In this document: positions 34,210 to 46,571 of the stretch, one piece after another
Layout of the letters: every line of letters starts with the position of its first letter
How positions within the stretch are numbered: position 1 is the first letter of the stretch
Source of the DNA: Pleurostoma richardsiae
Lineage: Eukaryota > Ascomycota > Sordariomycetes > Calosphaeriales > Pleurostomataceae
Assembly (NCBI GenBank): GCA_030052745.1
Contig: JANBVO010000001.1
Location: 496,001 to 560,000 of the forward strand
Reading direction: 5' to 3'
Length of the DNA: 64,000 nucleotides
Position numbers and translations under genes: made by a program
The notes under the pieces: model-generated
Databases searched by the model: none
What the model was told of the DNA's origin: nothing
Seen by the model: only the letters and a program-made list of their open reading frames with translations

Positions 34210-36362
34210 ATGGCCGCGTCCAAGAAGGCCGCGTCCATAGTGGACGACTCCGAAGCGCCCACCATCGCACCGAGCAGCTCCAGTGCCATAACGGATTTGG
34301 AGAAAGACGAGAACCAGAGGTCCGTCCGCGAGCCATCAAGCGGCCCGGAGGAGAACACCGGAGAGGGCCGGGCTGAAGATGTCGGCGAGAAGCACAACGG
34401 CCTCGCTAGGACGACCACTGGCGTCTCCAAGACCGGTAGCTCCCTGGAGCAGACGCGGACACGAGAGGATGGCTCAGAATACCCCACGGGTGTGAAGCTG
34501 GGCCTCATTATGCTTGCGCTTTGCCTGAGTGTCTTCTTGATCGCGCTTGGTATGCGATTGCGCCCTATTTCTCGTTTCTGTAAGCCTTGCTGACGTTCCG
34601 CCAGATAACTCAATTATAGCAACTGCGATGTAAGTCAAGCCGCGGAACTCTTTCTCTGCAGGCTTCTCTCGAAGTCGGGCGTCAAAGAAGGGCTCCCCTA
34701 CATGCGCTCTCCGATACGCTGTTGTTCTCAGCACGAGCTTGGAACTAACCTCATGTTGCTTCAGACCGAAAATCACGGACCATTTTCACAGTCTCGATGA
34801 CGTCGGCTGGTATGGCAGCGGTATGTTGTCCCCCCTTCGGGAATTTACATCATCCTATTGCCCGCGAAGCACTCCCTGGCCCACACTCATATGCCTTCAA
34901 GGAACTTAAACTAACTGCTCGCTCCTCAACACAGCATACCTCCTCACCACCGCGTCTTTGCAGCTCCTGTTCGGCAAGTTCTACTCGTTCTTCAGCATCA
35001 AATGGGTCTACCTTGTTGCCATCTTCCTATTCGAGCTTGGCTCCCTGATTTGTGGTGTCGCGCCTACATCCACTGCTTTGATCGTCGGTCGCGCCATTGC
35101 CGGAGTTGGCTCCGCCGGCACCTTCTCCGGTGCCCTCATCATTCTCGCCCACTCCGTGCCTCTGGCCTCCCGGCCCCTTTATGCCGGCGCTATCGGCTCC
35201 ATGTATGGAATTGCTTCCGTTGCTGGCCCCTTGCTTGGCGGTGTCTTCACAGACGAGGTGACTTGGCGCTGGGTGAGTACCTCAGGCTCCTGCTCTCACC
35301 GACGAATACTCACATGATGTGCAGTGCTTCTATATCAACCTACCGATCGGCGCTATCACGATCGTTGTGATCGCAATATTCTTCCCGGATCCTAACCGGG
35401 CTAAGCCCAAGGACCAGACGTGGGCCGAGCGCATCAAAGAGTTCGATCCTATGGGTACTGCCATCTTCATGCCTGCTGTCATCTGCCTCTTGTTGGCTCT
35501 GCAGTGGGGTGGCACCAAGTACGACTGGGACAGTGGTCGCATCATCGCGCTCCTCGTCATATTCGGCATCTTCATTATCGTCTTCCTCGGCATTCAGTGG
35601 TGGCAGCAGGAGAACGCCACCGTTCCGCCGCGCATCTTCAAGAAGCGCACTGTTTGGTCCGGGTCCATCTACTCCTTCTCCGTTGGCGCAGCCTTCCTTT
35701 CCAGCGTCTACTTCTTGCCCATCTGGTTCCAGGCCGTCAAGGGCGCCACTGCCGTCCACAGCGGAATCATGAACTTGCCAATGTTGATTTCAACGGTAGT
35801 CATGTCGCTGATCGCAGGGGCCCTCGTCACTGCCTTCGGCTACTACACCCCCTTCATGATTGCCGGAAGCATCTTCATGTCTATCGGCTATGGCCTCACC
35901 TCGACCTTCGAACCGAACACCCGCAGTCCCGTCTGGATCGGCTACCAGATCCTGGCAGGCGCGGGCTGCGGCTTCGGCATGCAGCAGCCCATGATGGCGG
36001 TGCAGACAGTGCTCGATATCAAGGACGTCCCCACCGGCACCGCCGTCATCGTCTTCCTACAGACGCTCGGCGGCGCCCTGTTCGTCAGCATCTCCCAGAA
36101 CGTCTTCACCAACAAGCTCGTCGAGTTCGTCCGCGACTACGCGCCCGGGCTTGATCCCAACGTCGTGCTGGCCACGGGCGCCACGAGCATCCAGAAGACC
36201 ATCCCGAGCCAGTTCCTCGAGGGCGTCACGCTCGCGTACAACGACGCCCTGACCAAGACGTTCCTCGTGTCTGCGGCCATGGCCACCGTCAGCATCGTCG
36301 GCAGCTCGCTGATCGAGTGGAAGAGCGTCAAGGGCAAGAAGGTCGAGATGGCGATGGCTTAA
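34210..36362 (+). CDS. MFS multidrug exporter (DHA2, 14-TM type)
   Basis: A 598-residue membrane transporter from five exons (34210-34549, 34605-34629, 34765-34820, 34935-35272, 35325-36362); exon 2 is only 25 nt. A hydrophilic N-terminal tail of about 95 residues leads into the first helix ([16 protein letters not shown]). The motif around helix 1-2, [16 protein letters not shown], the [16 protein letters not shown] loop, [12 protein letters not shown] and the antiporter-type motif [16 protein letters not shown] mark the DHA2 drug:H+ antiporter group. It likely exports toxic compounds or metabolites across the plasma membrane; the substrate is unknown. The next gene on the same strand is a beta-lactamase-fold hydrolase. 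Confidence 0.92.
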
Positions 36363-36916
36363 GGTGTGGCTGGCGCCTCCCCTGTCTTGTCTCAGTTGCT
36401 CTTCGCTTGGCGTGGCTTTTCTGCTCGATACCCGGCATATGTATCTCCTCTCTCATAGATGGCGGCTTAGGACGGCCGCTCTGTACCTGTACGCATAGAC
36501 TAAGGCGTTTTTCGTCTGCAAGGCATCGGTCCCTCTCCATATATTTCGGCAGCGCAATCGCGTTCTGTGGCCGTGGTGTGCAGAAGGTAATAGACAATAA
36601 ACATTGATCCCCATTCGTTTGCGGTATCACGTCAGAACTATGTTAGAATAAACGATGTATGTAATACGTGTACTGCCCGCTTCCTCTAAGCTGCCAAACT
36701 CGGATCTAGTGCTGAGCTTACGTCGTATCCGCGGTGCTGAACAGGCTACTCCAGTCTCAGAGCTGCGTCTCACGGCTATAGCTCGCGAATGTTGGTAGTC
36801 AGCAGGAATTGAGGCTTATATAAAACTAGGCCGGCCGTTGACGATGCCTTGCTACGGTCCTCAAGGTCAACCTCCTTGCGCTACGGGCATTAAGACCACA
36901 CCGGCCCACTTGCATC
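36363..36916. other. Intergenic region, MFS to serine hydrolase
   Basis: About 550 bases of 3' flank and promoter. A TATATAAAA sequence near 36820 is a plausible TATA element about 100 bases before the next start. No gene seen. Confidence 0.45.
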
Positions 36917-38848
36917 ATGACGAAGCTCCTAGGCACCACGGCCGGCCTGGTCGGCGTAGCAATTGCCCTGCTCGCCCCTATTTCGCCGGAGCACTACATC
37001 CAGCAGGTCCTCTCCCTGTTCCGCGACAAGCCCGGATACCCTGAGTCGGACAGGCTCCGCTGCCGCCCGTTCCTTCCCAAGCAGCTGCTCGTAGACCACC
37101 CGCCTCTGACGGACGAGCCTCAAATTCGGGCTGCCGCCGATGAGCTGCGACGATATCTGGACGGGTTGCAGGCGGAGGGCGGGTTCGAGACCATCGCCGT
37201 CGCGGTGACCACGGCCGGCGGGCCGCTCCTCGTCGACACGAGGGGCACGCTGCGGGCGAACGAATCAGCCTTGGAGGGGATGGTGGTTACGCCGCACAGC
37301 CAGTATCGGATCGCATCGGTCGCGAAGCTGTTTCCCGTGTTCCTGGGCTGGCTGCTCCAGCAAAGGGGTATCATTTCATGGTGAGGAAAGGCCCCGTGAC
37401 GGCCCTGCCGACGCACCGCACAAGTCGCTGCGGAGGAGTTAACATGCAGTCTGATTAAAGGGACGATCCGGTGAAGAAACACATACAAGACCTCCCGGAG
37501 AACGGGGAGGACATCACGCTGTACGACCTCGCAACGCACATGTCCGGCCTTGGTCGGGACTGGCCTGTAGGGATCGTCCAAAACTGGCCGTACGATGTCG
37601 AAGGAGGCGGCGCGCCGCCATACAACGGCCACGACTTCCCCACCGTGGAAGAGCTGCTGCGCAGCGTGGGCGACACGCCCCGGGTATCACCGGCGTGGAC
37701 GGAGCCGCAGTACTCCAACACCGGCGCGGGTCTGCTGGGGTTGGCGCTGCTCGAGGCAGTGAGGGCGGCCGGGGTCCATCACGGAGGAGCAGAGGAGCCG
37801 TCGTTTGCTAGATTGATGCGGGAGGAGGTCTTCGAGCTGCTAGGCATGAACGGCAGTCACTTCCTAGTGGACGAGAAGACGGCGGGGCACGTCGTCGTGC
37901 CGAGTTTTATGCCTGAAGTGGTAGTACGTGTCACTCCAGGCTGGGGCAACGCCTGAAAGGGGAGAGCGAAAGCTGTCGCAGCCTGCTGACTTGCCTCATT
38001 TTAGGACCAGGACTTCCTGGACGCGATGAACCCCGCCGGCGGCCAGTTCTCCTCGCTACACGACCTCGTGACGTTCGCGCAGATTTTGCTGGACTTCAGC
38101 CAGAGAGACAGCGTGATCACGAGGAGGTCGCTTGACCGGTGGCTCAAGCCCGTTGTCTCCTTCGAGGAGGACAACCTCACGGAGCTGGGCATGATGTGGG
38201 AGATCATCAAGCACCGCGATTCCAACCAGCGATTAAGACGTGTATACTGGAAGCGTGAGTACAGAGCAGGCCATCCATATCTTGTTTTCCCTGTGACGCG
38301 GAGACTGATCGGCCACGCACGCAGTCGGACTCATGCTGGCGTATGGGAGCTGCTTCGCCATCCATCCGGGCTCATCATACGGTGTTGTCGTGCTCATGAC
38401 AGGCGTCTTCCCAGATGCAGCCAAGATCTGCTACAAGGCCTTCGACATCTTCCAGCCGGCCATCGACGCCGTGACCGCCGACCGGGCGACGGATCTGTAC
38501 GAGGGTAAGTGGGTCAGCGATGACGGGCTGGCGAGTGCGACTGTGATGTTGGAGAAGGGGGTACTGTACCTCGACCGGCTGCAGTTCAACGACACGGACG
38601 TGCTCTCTAAGTTTCCAGAACAGAGTCGGCTCGCATTGCGCCCCACCGGTAGAACGGACGAGTTCAGGATCGACGTTGGCTTCCCCGGCTTTAACGGGCT
38701 GCCACACATGGGATGCTATACGTACTGGAACGGGAAGGATGACTATGGCCACAAGAATGGTAATGCGATTAATCTCATCTCCTTTTTAGGGGAGGCGGGC
38801 AAGCGCCTGATGAATGTCTCGTCGCTGAACTCGACTCTGCACCAGTGA
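36917..38848 (+). CDS. Beta-lactamase-fold serine hydrolase (class C/PBP4*-like)
   Basis: A 566-residue protein from exons 36917-37380, 37461-37923, 38005-38254 and 38325-38848. The N-terminus (LLGTTAGLVGVAIALLAPI) is a signal peptide or anchor. The three active-site motifs of the PF00144 fold are present in order: S-x-x-K (SVAK, near residue 135), Y-x-N (YSN in PQYSNTGAG) and H-x-G (HPG in FAIHPGSSYG). Fungal members are secreted or vacuolar hydrolases acting on esters, amides or lactams; some serve in secondary metabolism. The substrate here is unknown. It lies 0.55 kb downstream of the MFS exporter on the same strand. The donor at 37924 could be shifted by one codon. Confidence 0.87.
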
Positions 38849-39406
38849 CTGAGAGAGGGACAGTAATTGTGTACTCTTCGTTCTTTATGGTATTCCCAAG
38901 TGGGACACTTGTTCCCATATGAATGTTATAGCGGTTATAGGTTGCCCTGCCGTGTCGTGGCTAGTCTATGTAGCGGAGGTTCTGGAAGCAGGGACTACAA
39001 GCCGAAGTCTGTGACATACGTTGATCTGAAGTAAGAAATTACATGCTAATAACGGCCAATTCACGATCCCAAAACAGACATCTAGGATTGCTCCTTGCGC
39101 CCCTGAAACTGAGCGCTGGCGACTTCGGCCTGAGCTTATCTGAGCTTGCCTGATTACCCCGAGCCGACGGTGGGCTAGCCTGAGCCCTAACACCTAGATT
39201 CAATCTCCCATGACTGGAGTTGATGTGGTCCAAAGATAGAAATATTGGTGTTGAAGGCCTAGTTTAAGGACCAATTCTGAGTCACTTGCGCCCTATCCCT
39301 GATCCAAACCAGACGTATGATCTCCAGTCTTGAGATAGTTAAACAGTTTATAAGCATTTGCACGCTCAAAGAGATGATCTACAAAGATGAGGAATGGAGA
39401 ATCTAC
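38849..39406. other. Convergent intergenic region
   Basis: About 560 bases between two gene ends. No gene or repeat recognised. Confidence 0.5.
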
Positions 39407-40502
39407 CTACTCATCTCCGAACAGATCTGGCCACAGCCGAATCATCTTGTCATGGGCGAGCCTTGCCTTGCTTTTGAGGTCCCACTGAGCATCCTCCAAA
39501 CTTGTGCCTGCAATCTTCTCCAACGCCGCGGTCCATGCCTTCCAGGTCTCTGGGGTCCGAGGAGCCACCCATTTCTGGGTGGGAAACTTGATCTCCTCGA
39601 CGATGACATGACCTGCAATGAACATGTACTGGGCTGCGACCGCCGCCTGACACTGCCAGCCAATAATTTCTTTGCAATCACCGTCTCTGCCGATACTGGG
39701 CTGTCCCAGGCCGTCTTCCAAGTCCCGAAATACCCAGATAAGCTCGGGCCCGCCAAATATTCCGAGATCCAGGAGCCTCGCCATGAAGCCGGCAGCACTT
39801 AGCCACTTGTTGCACCTGTCCTTATACTCTTCCTCGATCTGACCTGTGTAGGGGCCGTCGACTGTACAAAAAGGATATGAGTGTGGTCAGATGAGATCCC
39901 TGGACTATGATGAAAGTCGATGAGCATGATGAGATGCAACTTACCTCTGAATTGGTCCCAAATTTGACGGGCGGTACCCGAAGCTATGTTATCGTCGAAC
40001 ATAAGTTGGGGATCCTATGCTAGATATGAGCTTATATACGAGGCAGGTCTCATGAATGACGTACCTCTGGGTCGAAAGGCTGGGGCGCGGGCTTTTTAAA
40101 GCCTGCTACAAGCTCAGCCAGCCGTCTATGCTTCGCACTATCGGCGGGGAACATCGATGCTATCTCCCAGGAGTATCGACAAAGGGGATCAATGAGACTG
40201 GAGCCGTTTTCCGGGAGATTCCTCAGGTACCATCCGTCCTTGCTCTCCTTGTCCAGGTATGTGCTACGGAAGTAGCTTTGGTATTCTGACACAGCCCGGC
40301 TTGCAGCTTCGAAGTCGTCGTCCGGGGCTTTGAGCAGGGTACGAATGACGTTGAGGAGTTTGATAGTAGAGGCATTCATGATGGGGTCTATTTCCGGCAG
40401 GATGTCTTCTTCGATCCAGGTCTCCCACGGAGCCTTGGTTGGCGAAGCCGCCTCGGCATCGCGGCCGGCGACTGTCGGGACGTCTTGCGCAGAAGAACTC
40501 AT
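39407..40502 (-). CDS. Uncharacterised fungal protein, DUF3632-like
   Basis: A 320-residue protein from exons 40502-40065, 40014-39945 and 39861-39407; phases agree throughout. It is mainly helical and hydrophilic, with an opening WIEEDILPEIDP helix, a middle PLCRYSWEIASMFP block and a C-terminal WKAWTAALEKIAG helix. The size, helix spacing and single-domain layout resemble the fungal DUF3632 family, but I cannot point to a decisive motif. No signal peptide or membrane segment. Function unknown. Confidence 0.7.
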
Positions 40503-41409
40503 GAAGAGGAGTATGAGAGATGAGTCGCTCGCTGGTTGGTATTGGGAATTTCAGACTTCGGAAAACCAGCGCGAAAGACGTGGGGTTCAAGGGCAGGTGG
40601 GTGTGTTCTTTGTTGAGTTGAGGCGGAGACGAGACGTATTCGAACGCTGTCCGGAGAAACGATCTAAATGGTACCGCGCGCCCGGTCGTCTTAATTCAAG
40701 AACGTTCAAAGATCTTCCTCACACTCTTCACGTAGGTAGGACATTGACCTCGTCGCCGCGGGTCAGCAAAATAGTAGACGCGCGACTACTCAGCCAACTA
40801 CGTTTCTGGCTGCCAGAATACGCACTTCCCTGGCTTCAAGTCAATCCATCGAAGACCCTTGGGCATTAGACGCCGGCCTTCGGGCGGCCACAGTGGCCTG
40901 CCCAGGGTAAAAGTGAAACCCTCGCGCAGCCGAGATGAGATCAGCCGCAACGCCGACCACACTTGGCGAGTGTTGGTATCAGCCCGACCAGACCCCCAAT
41001 TCTCCTGCATCTTCTATTCGATTGTTAGAATATATGAGATATGACTTTGACAAACTCTGGACGACCCTCCGGCTGACGCTGCACAAGGTGTGGCCGAGGC
41101 CGGTTACCTGACACAACGAGAGGTCAACAATCCGGCCGCGCGCCGAGAACCAGCCGCCTCGATGCAGCGAGGCTGCATCGACTCTCACTGCACTGACCCG
41201 GGTGACACAGACCGGCCGAATAAGAAGCAACAGGATGTATGAAACTCCTTGAGCTGCTCAATTCAAAAGCCAGTCATCCCTGGCTCGTACACCATCTGTT
41301 TGAACCACAGTCGCTCATGGCAGAGCCATGCGCATCATTCTTTAGCCACACAGATCGTCAATGATAGCAAGCCGCCCGCCTTTCATCGTCTCCTGGTCAA
41401 CTCGTTCAC
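40503..41409. other. Intergenic region
   Basis: About 900 bases with no supported gene. It holds the promoter of the DUF3632-like gene (minus) and possibly that of the RNase-like gene (plus). Confidence 0.45.
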
Positions 41410-42118
41410 ATGGATCACCTCGAACCTAGACGGAATTCGGAGAGAGATCCTAGAGATCTAGTAAGCCGCTTTCTCCTCCGTATACAGCTATATATCCGCA
41501 CAGAAACGCGAGGAGCCCCCAAATCTGACGTTCATAAAGCAATTCCATACTTCTCGTGGTCCGATTCCCATGCACGTAGTCGTAGAACAGGTCCGCGCCG
41601 TTCCCGATGTGCACGTGTCGCGCCCCAACCGACGATATCCCGTTACCTACAATAACGAAGAGGGAAACAGCCACGTCAACTTCCAACCCCACGAGATCCC
41701 GGAGGGCGCGACCTTGTATGAGGTCCCTATCCCCACACGCCTTGACATGAACCGGCGCACCGCCTGCTTGGATCAGGTGAACGCCGCTGTGCATCGCAAC
41801 GATCGGGACCGGCCCATCAGACAGTCCCTCAACGACCCGGGCCCTTTCCGAGGAATTGTGCCAGCCGATCGACGAACGGGGCAGGTTTACCCCCTGGCAG
41901 GCGTCAACTATCACCCGACAGGCAATCTAAAGGGGTTCAACCGGGCATCACTCGAGCCTATGAACCGCGAGGGGCGGCAGTTCATGAATCGGTACAATGA
42001 CGACGCTGCTGATCCTCATCGGGTCAGCACTTGGCCTCCCAGAGACGAGGACGGAGAGGACCTGAGCGCCTATGAGCGGCGAGCGGCGATTCCTTCAGGA
42101 TCGAAAGCCGAGACGTAG
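41410..42118 (+). CDS. Guanyl-RNase (N1/T1)-like domain protein
   Basis: A 209-residue model with exons 41410-41460 and 41540-42118; the intron has a GTAAGC donor and the frames join in phase. Residues about 45-125 recall the microbial RNase N1/T1 fold: YPVTYNNEEG (compare YPHKYNNYEG of RNase T1), then LYEVPI, PADRR...V and YHPTGN followed by a Phe. The spacing is longer than in secreted T1-type RNases, there is no signal peptide in this model, and not every active-site position looks canonical, so activity is uncertain. The Arg/Asp-rich C-terminal tail is unlike RNase T1. It may be a domain borrowed from a larger protein. The 5' exon is the weakest part; the second exon is solid. Confidence 0.55.
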
Positions 42119-42977
42119 GCGACAGGATGAATACTTTTCTTCCAACATTCCCACGTTGATTCAAGGCAGGACCTTAGCAGTGTAGTTAATTATTACCATG
42201 CCATAAATACGACGTTCATACCCTCCTCCCCTTACCAAGATTTGATATCCCACTCTCTGCACGTGAAAGTAACGACCCCCCAAAACGGCAAAAGCTGGAG
42301 ATGTAGTAGACTGAACACGGGATCATCTATATGCGAAACATCTTGTGATATCTGCTGTTTAGAAGTCTGGAGTGAGTGGGCATATCTTCGACCGTTCATT
42401 GTATATGATACGTTCATGTAATCGGACTATTGGAATAGATAGGTAAGCTCAGCTCATGATACCTTCAGCAAGGCTAGGAGAAGATACTATAATTAGACAG
42501 CATCCCAGATATTCGCCAGATAATGTGTCAACATCAAGGTTTACGACAACCCTCAGGAAACATTGCCCTTGACGAATTGCGAATCGTGTTCTAGTTATCC
42601 GACCCATGGGTCTTTCCTCACTTACGGGCCTGCTACTCAAAGGGTCCCAGTCACGACATTGCCGTGGCGGTTGATTCACACAGTGATCACTTTCTCATAG
42701 GCTTCCAAGTTGTCATCAACATTACGGTCCTTACAGGAGAATAGTTAGGCTGCAGCATTGCGCGTGAGAGAAAGCATAATAGCTTGTTGTTGCGTTGATT
42801 TCCAGTTAGACTTGTCAGCAGCTAGGTAATCTTTAAGTTTGGACAATAAGATGGGATAGGGAATTAAGCCCGAGAACACGCTACGTCCAAAGATAGCGAA
42901 TAATGAGTTGCAGTCACCTGTTATAGAGTATCTGAAAGTTCAGAACCACCCATTGATCGCAAGCCTCGTAATTCTGC
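42119..42977. other. Convergent intergenic region
   Basis: About 860 AT-richer bases between two gene ends. No gene, RNA or repeat recognised. Confidence 0.5.
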
Positions 42978-43911
42978 TCAGTTCGAGTCGAAGCCCAGAT
43001 TGGAAGCCAGGTCCCAACTCGCCTCCAGGTCCTTCTCAACGCGCTCTACCTTCGTCTTTATTCTCTGTAGTGCATCGTCACCAAGCGGTAGACGTAGGAG
43101 CTTCCCCTTCAAGTGACCAGCAGGGCCTTCTCCCGCAACTACCTCGAATATCCTGTCGACCGCCTTGTCAGGGTCTCCCGGTTGCTTGCCCGTCATTTCT
43201 TCGAACTTCTTCATCACACGGCCGACCTCCGTGTCGCCGTGGTACGTCTCGCTCATGCGACCGTCTGATGGTTCCATTGCGTTTAAGAATTTGGTGCGGA
43301 ACGCGCCAGGCTCCACGATCAAGATTGAGACACCAAACTCGCCCACCTCCCGAGCGAGGGACTCACTCAGCCCTTCCAGCGCAAATTTGCTTGAGGCATA
43401 GAGACCGGACGTCGGTAAAGCATCCATGCCACCTACACTAGACACGTTCACAATCGTACCAGACTGACGGGCGCGCATGCCTGGCAGGACAGCCTGCATG
43501 GCGTACAGCGGACCAAAAAAGTTGGTCTGCATCTGGTTCACGGCTTCTTTCTCCCTTGATCTTGCGTGTTAGTCTCGGAGTGTTGTCTGCGTATTCAAGT
43601 AGGGGTTAAACTTACGTGAAGCCCTCAATAGGGCCAAGGACCGAGAAGCCGGCATTGTTCACGAGGACGTCGATCCTGCCGAATATGCTCTCTGCCGCCT
43701 TCAACTTCTGGTGAATACTGCTCTGCGGCTCTCGAAGATCGATTTCGATGATCTTTCCCTTCAGCGACTCGATCTCGTTAACAGCCTCTGCCGCCTTGGT
43801 CCTGCTGCGGACGGTGCCGATAACGTTGTGGCCAGCTTTAAGCACGCGAAGGCCCAAGGCGCGGCCAAGGCCGTTAGAGACGCCCGTGATGAGCCAGACA
43901 GGGGCGGACAT
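42978..43911 (-). CDS. Short-chain dehydrogenase/reductase
   Basis: A 292-residue classical SDR from exons 43911-43616 and 43560-42978. The NAD(P) motif is TGVSNGLG (residues 9-16), followed by DLREP, the NNAG block (VNNAGFSVLGP) and the active-site sequence YASSKFALEGLSESLAREV with Tyr and Lys in place, preceded by a Ser in NVSSVGG. The Arg in RSRTK after strand 2 hints at NADP(H). Cytosolic. The tail after ILIVEPGAFRTKF resembles fungal and bacterial oxidoreductases acting on ketones or retinal-like substrates; the substrate is unknown. Confidence 0.92.
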
Positions 43912-44964
43912 TGTGAGGTTAATCCTGCTTCGGTGTACGGAGACTGCCGAAAGTGTTTTCTTCTCCTTCAGAGGTGTTCCGGAAATTTTATTTGAAAGTG
44001 TGTGAAAGTGGTTGAGATTTGTTGAGGCCGTGGCTGGCTTTAGTAACTAATACCTCAGGTAGCTATGAGTGCGGTGGTGAATCTTATCGGCGACGCTTCA
44101 CCGAAACACTGACGGACTTTAATCGGAATCCCCGGAATAACCTCCAGGAATCGGAGCGGCTACGACCTGCAGATCCCCTCCCTCTAGTACGAGTGAAATA
44201 GCTTGCCATACGCTGTTTCCAATGTGACTTCGAGATAGACAGATTCGGCGGGGCATCCTTCCACGGAACTAACACCTAACGCCGTGTATCACCGATGAAT
44301 CATGTTATCGATCCATAGTTAACCAGCTTTTCAAGTCAACCAAAGGCTCATCGCTTGAGTTCCAGATGGTGACATAGATGTTTCGTAATCTATTCGCCGG
44401 AAAGCTGAATTAGACACATTTTGAGGTTCTTTTGTTTCACCAGAGAAGAATTTCGACATCCTCGTGATACATCAAGCTTACTGGCATTAACCGTCTTTGC
44501 AATGCCCGACCAGAAGCTTTTTCATGCAACAGGATGACGTCTGCGACTTTCATCTTGTTAGCTCTCGACTTCCGACCAGCCGGGTCACGTAAACGAAGGT
44601 CCTGATTCCATAGGCGATGTCATTTCCCCGCAAATACTTGGAGAAGGCCGGGCGACAGGGGCAAAGCTCAGGCTGATATGGCAAACAAATGAGCTTGCTC
44701 CGGATCCGTGAACGGGACCCTGCTTCCGGAGAGTTGGAACGTGTCAGCTCTCATCAAAGGACAGGCAATAGTCTTTGCAGATATTTTCTCCGCAATCTGT
44801 AGTAATGGGGAATGCCGTCAAGGTCTCGGCACGTAAGTCTAGGTTGCAGAGTCCTAGGAAAATGGGCGCAGCGTCTGGTACAAAACGAGCTTCGTAGACG
44901 ATATCTCTTACCATGTATGATCTTCTGTAAAGTTCAGTTCATCCACGAGAAAAGACAGGATAAA
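43912..44964. other. Divergent intergenic region
   Basis: About 1.05 kb between the SDR (minus) and the epimerase (plus). No other gene recognised; the epimerase frame is open upstream to 44812 but that part follows no signal-peptide logic. Confidence 0.45.
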
Positions 44965-46363
44965 ATGCGTCTTAGTGCTGCACTGCTAGTTATAACGGCG
45001 GCGATTCGGAGCGAAGCTGCTATTACTCCAGATGCAGATGGAAGATATACCATCTCATCAAACAGTATCAGGGCTCAGGTCCTCCTTGACGACGCCTTTA
45101 AATCTGCAAGGCACGCAGACTGACCGGCTTGCCAGTTTATCCCATATGGCGCCACGCTCACCAATCTTTTTGTCAAGGACAAAGATGGCAAGGATGTGGA
45201 CGTAGTGCTTGGCTACGACAATACATCGTATTACCGTACGGACCACCCTTCCAATTTGGAATGCCTGCATTCAGTGACACTGATGGCTGCATATAGCTGT
45301 GGATCCAGGGCACCCTGTGTACAATTCAATTCCAGGCCGCTACGTCAATCGCATTGGAAACGGTCATTACACATTGGATGGTAAGGTGTATGAGACAGAA
45401 AAGAATGACGGCAACAATACTCTTCATAGCGGAACAAACAACTGGTCCTACCGGGCCTGGAACGTGACAGCCATCTCCAGCCATTCTATAACGTTCAACC
45501 TCTCGGACCCGGCCTTTGCATCGAAGGGAATGCCCGGCATTGTCAACGCAAGTGTGACTTACAGCGTCACCAATACTACCTGGCGGATCAAGATGCTGGC
45601 CATTGCACCAGAGACGAGAACGCGTAAGAGCTCCTTCATGACTTTATTACGGTATCTATAGTCTTTGTCACTAATGCTCATGGTCTCAGCTCTGATGCTC
45701 ACGCAGCACACGTACTTCAACCTTGATGCCTTCAAGAACCCCGCGACCGCCCAAATCTGGAACCACACTCTGCACCTGCCCTACTCTGAGCGCTATCTGG
45801 AGGGCGACGACGGGGCACTACCTACAGGCAAAATCCTGACTGCAGCTCCCGGAAGTATCAGCGACTTTGCGAGCGCGCCAGACATGCTCCTCGGCCATGC
45901 GAGGAACGATCCCAAGTTCGCAGGGAATTGCGGTGCCGGAGGTGCATGCGAGGGTTACAATGGGTACTGGATCATCGACGAAGCCCCGAAGGATGCCATC
46001 GTGGCGACGCTTGCCAGCTCTTGGTCGGGCATCAAGGCGGAGCTTCGTACAGACCAGGCCGGGGTTGTCGTCTATTCGTGCAACTGGATGGACGGAACAG
46101 CAGCACTCAAGAGCACGCAGGGGACTTCCTCACGCAAGACGGTTGGAGGGAGCTCATGCATCGCTATCGAGGCTCAAGACTGGGTGGACGGAATCAATCA
46201 GTGAGTAGACTTGATCTTGGCCAACTTTTCCGGCTGGTCCAGGCACATGGCTAATCTTGGCTTTCATCAATACAGCCCGGAGTGGAACAGAACAGAGGCA
46301 GAAATCACTGGTCCGGGTGAGGGCTATGCATGGGAGAGTTCTTGGACGTTTGGAACGCTGTAG
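44965..46363 (+). CDS. Secreted aldose 1-epimerase (mutarotase)
   Basis: A 379-residue secreted enzyme from exons 44965-45078, 45136-45235, 45297-45623, 45690-46200 and 46276-46363. It begins with a signal peptide (MRLSAALLVITAAIRSEAA). GalM-family features follow: IPYGATLTNLFVKDKDG, PGRYVNRIGNGHYTLDG with the substrate-binding Arg, NDGNNTLHSG with the catalytic His of the NxLHGG-type motif, LTQHTYFNLD, and AIEAQDWVDGINHPEW near the end with the catalytic acid region. It interconverts alpha and beta anomers of hexoses. Several N-x-S/T sites suit secretion. Complete. Confidence 0.92.
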
Positions 46364-46571
46364 TCGGCGAAAAATGACACGATCAGAATCTTTTGGCTAG
46401 CAGCTTGTCAATCAGGAGAGAGAATCATTGACTAAATTTCGAGTGAATGTTGTCGTCCTCCGCTCCTTCCGGCGTCTCTTCCTCGAGAATAGTAGCCTGA
46501 CATAGAATGGGATAACCATAGGAAAACAAACGAGCTGCCAGCGCCACGAATTGTTTTTCCTTGAAGCATGA

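Noticed and set aside
34074-34613. 179-codon frame on the minus strand
   Set aside because: Antisense shadow of the first exon of the MFS exporter.
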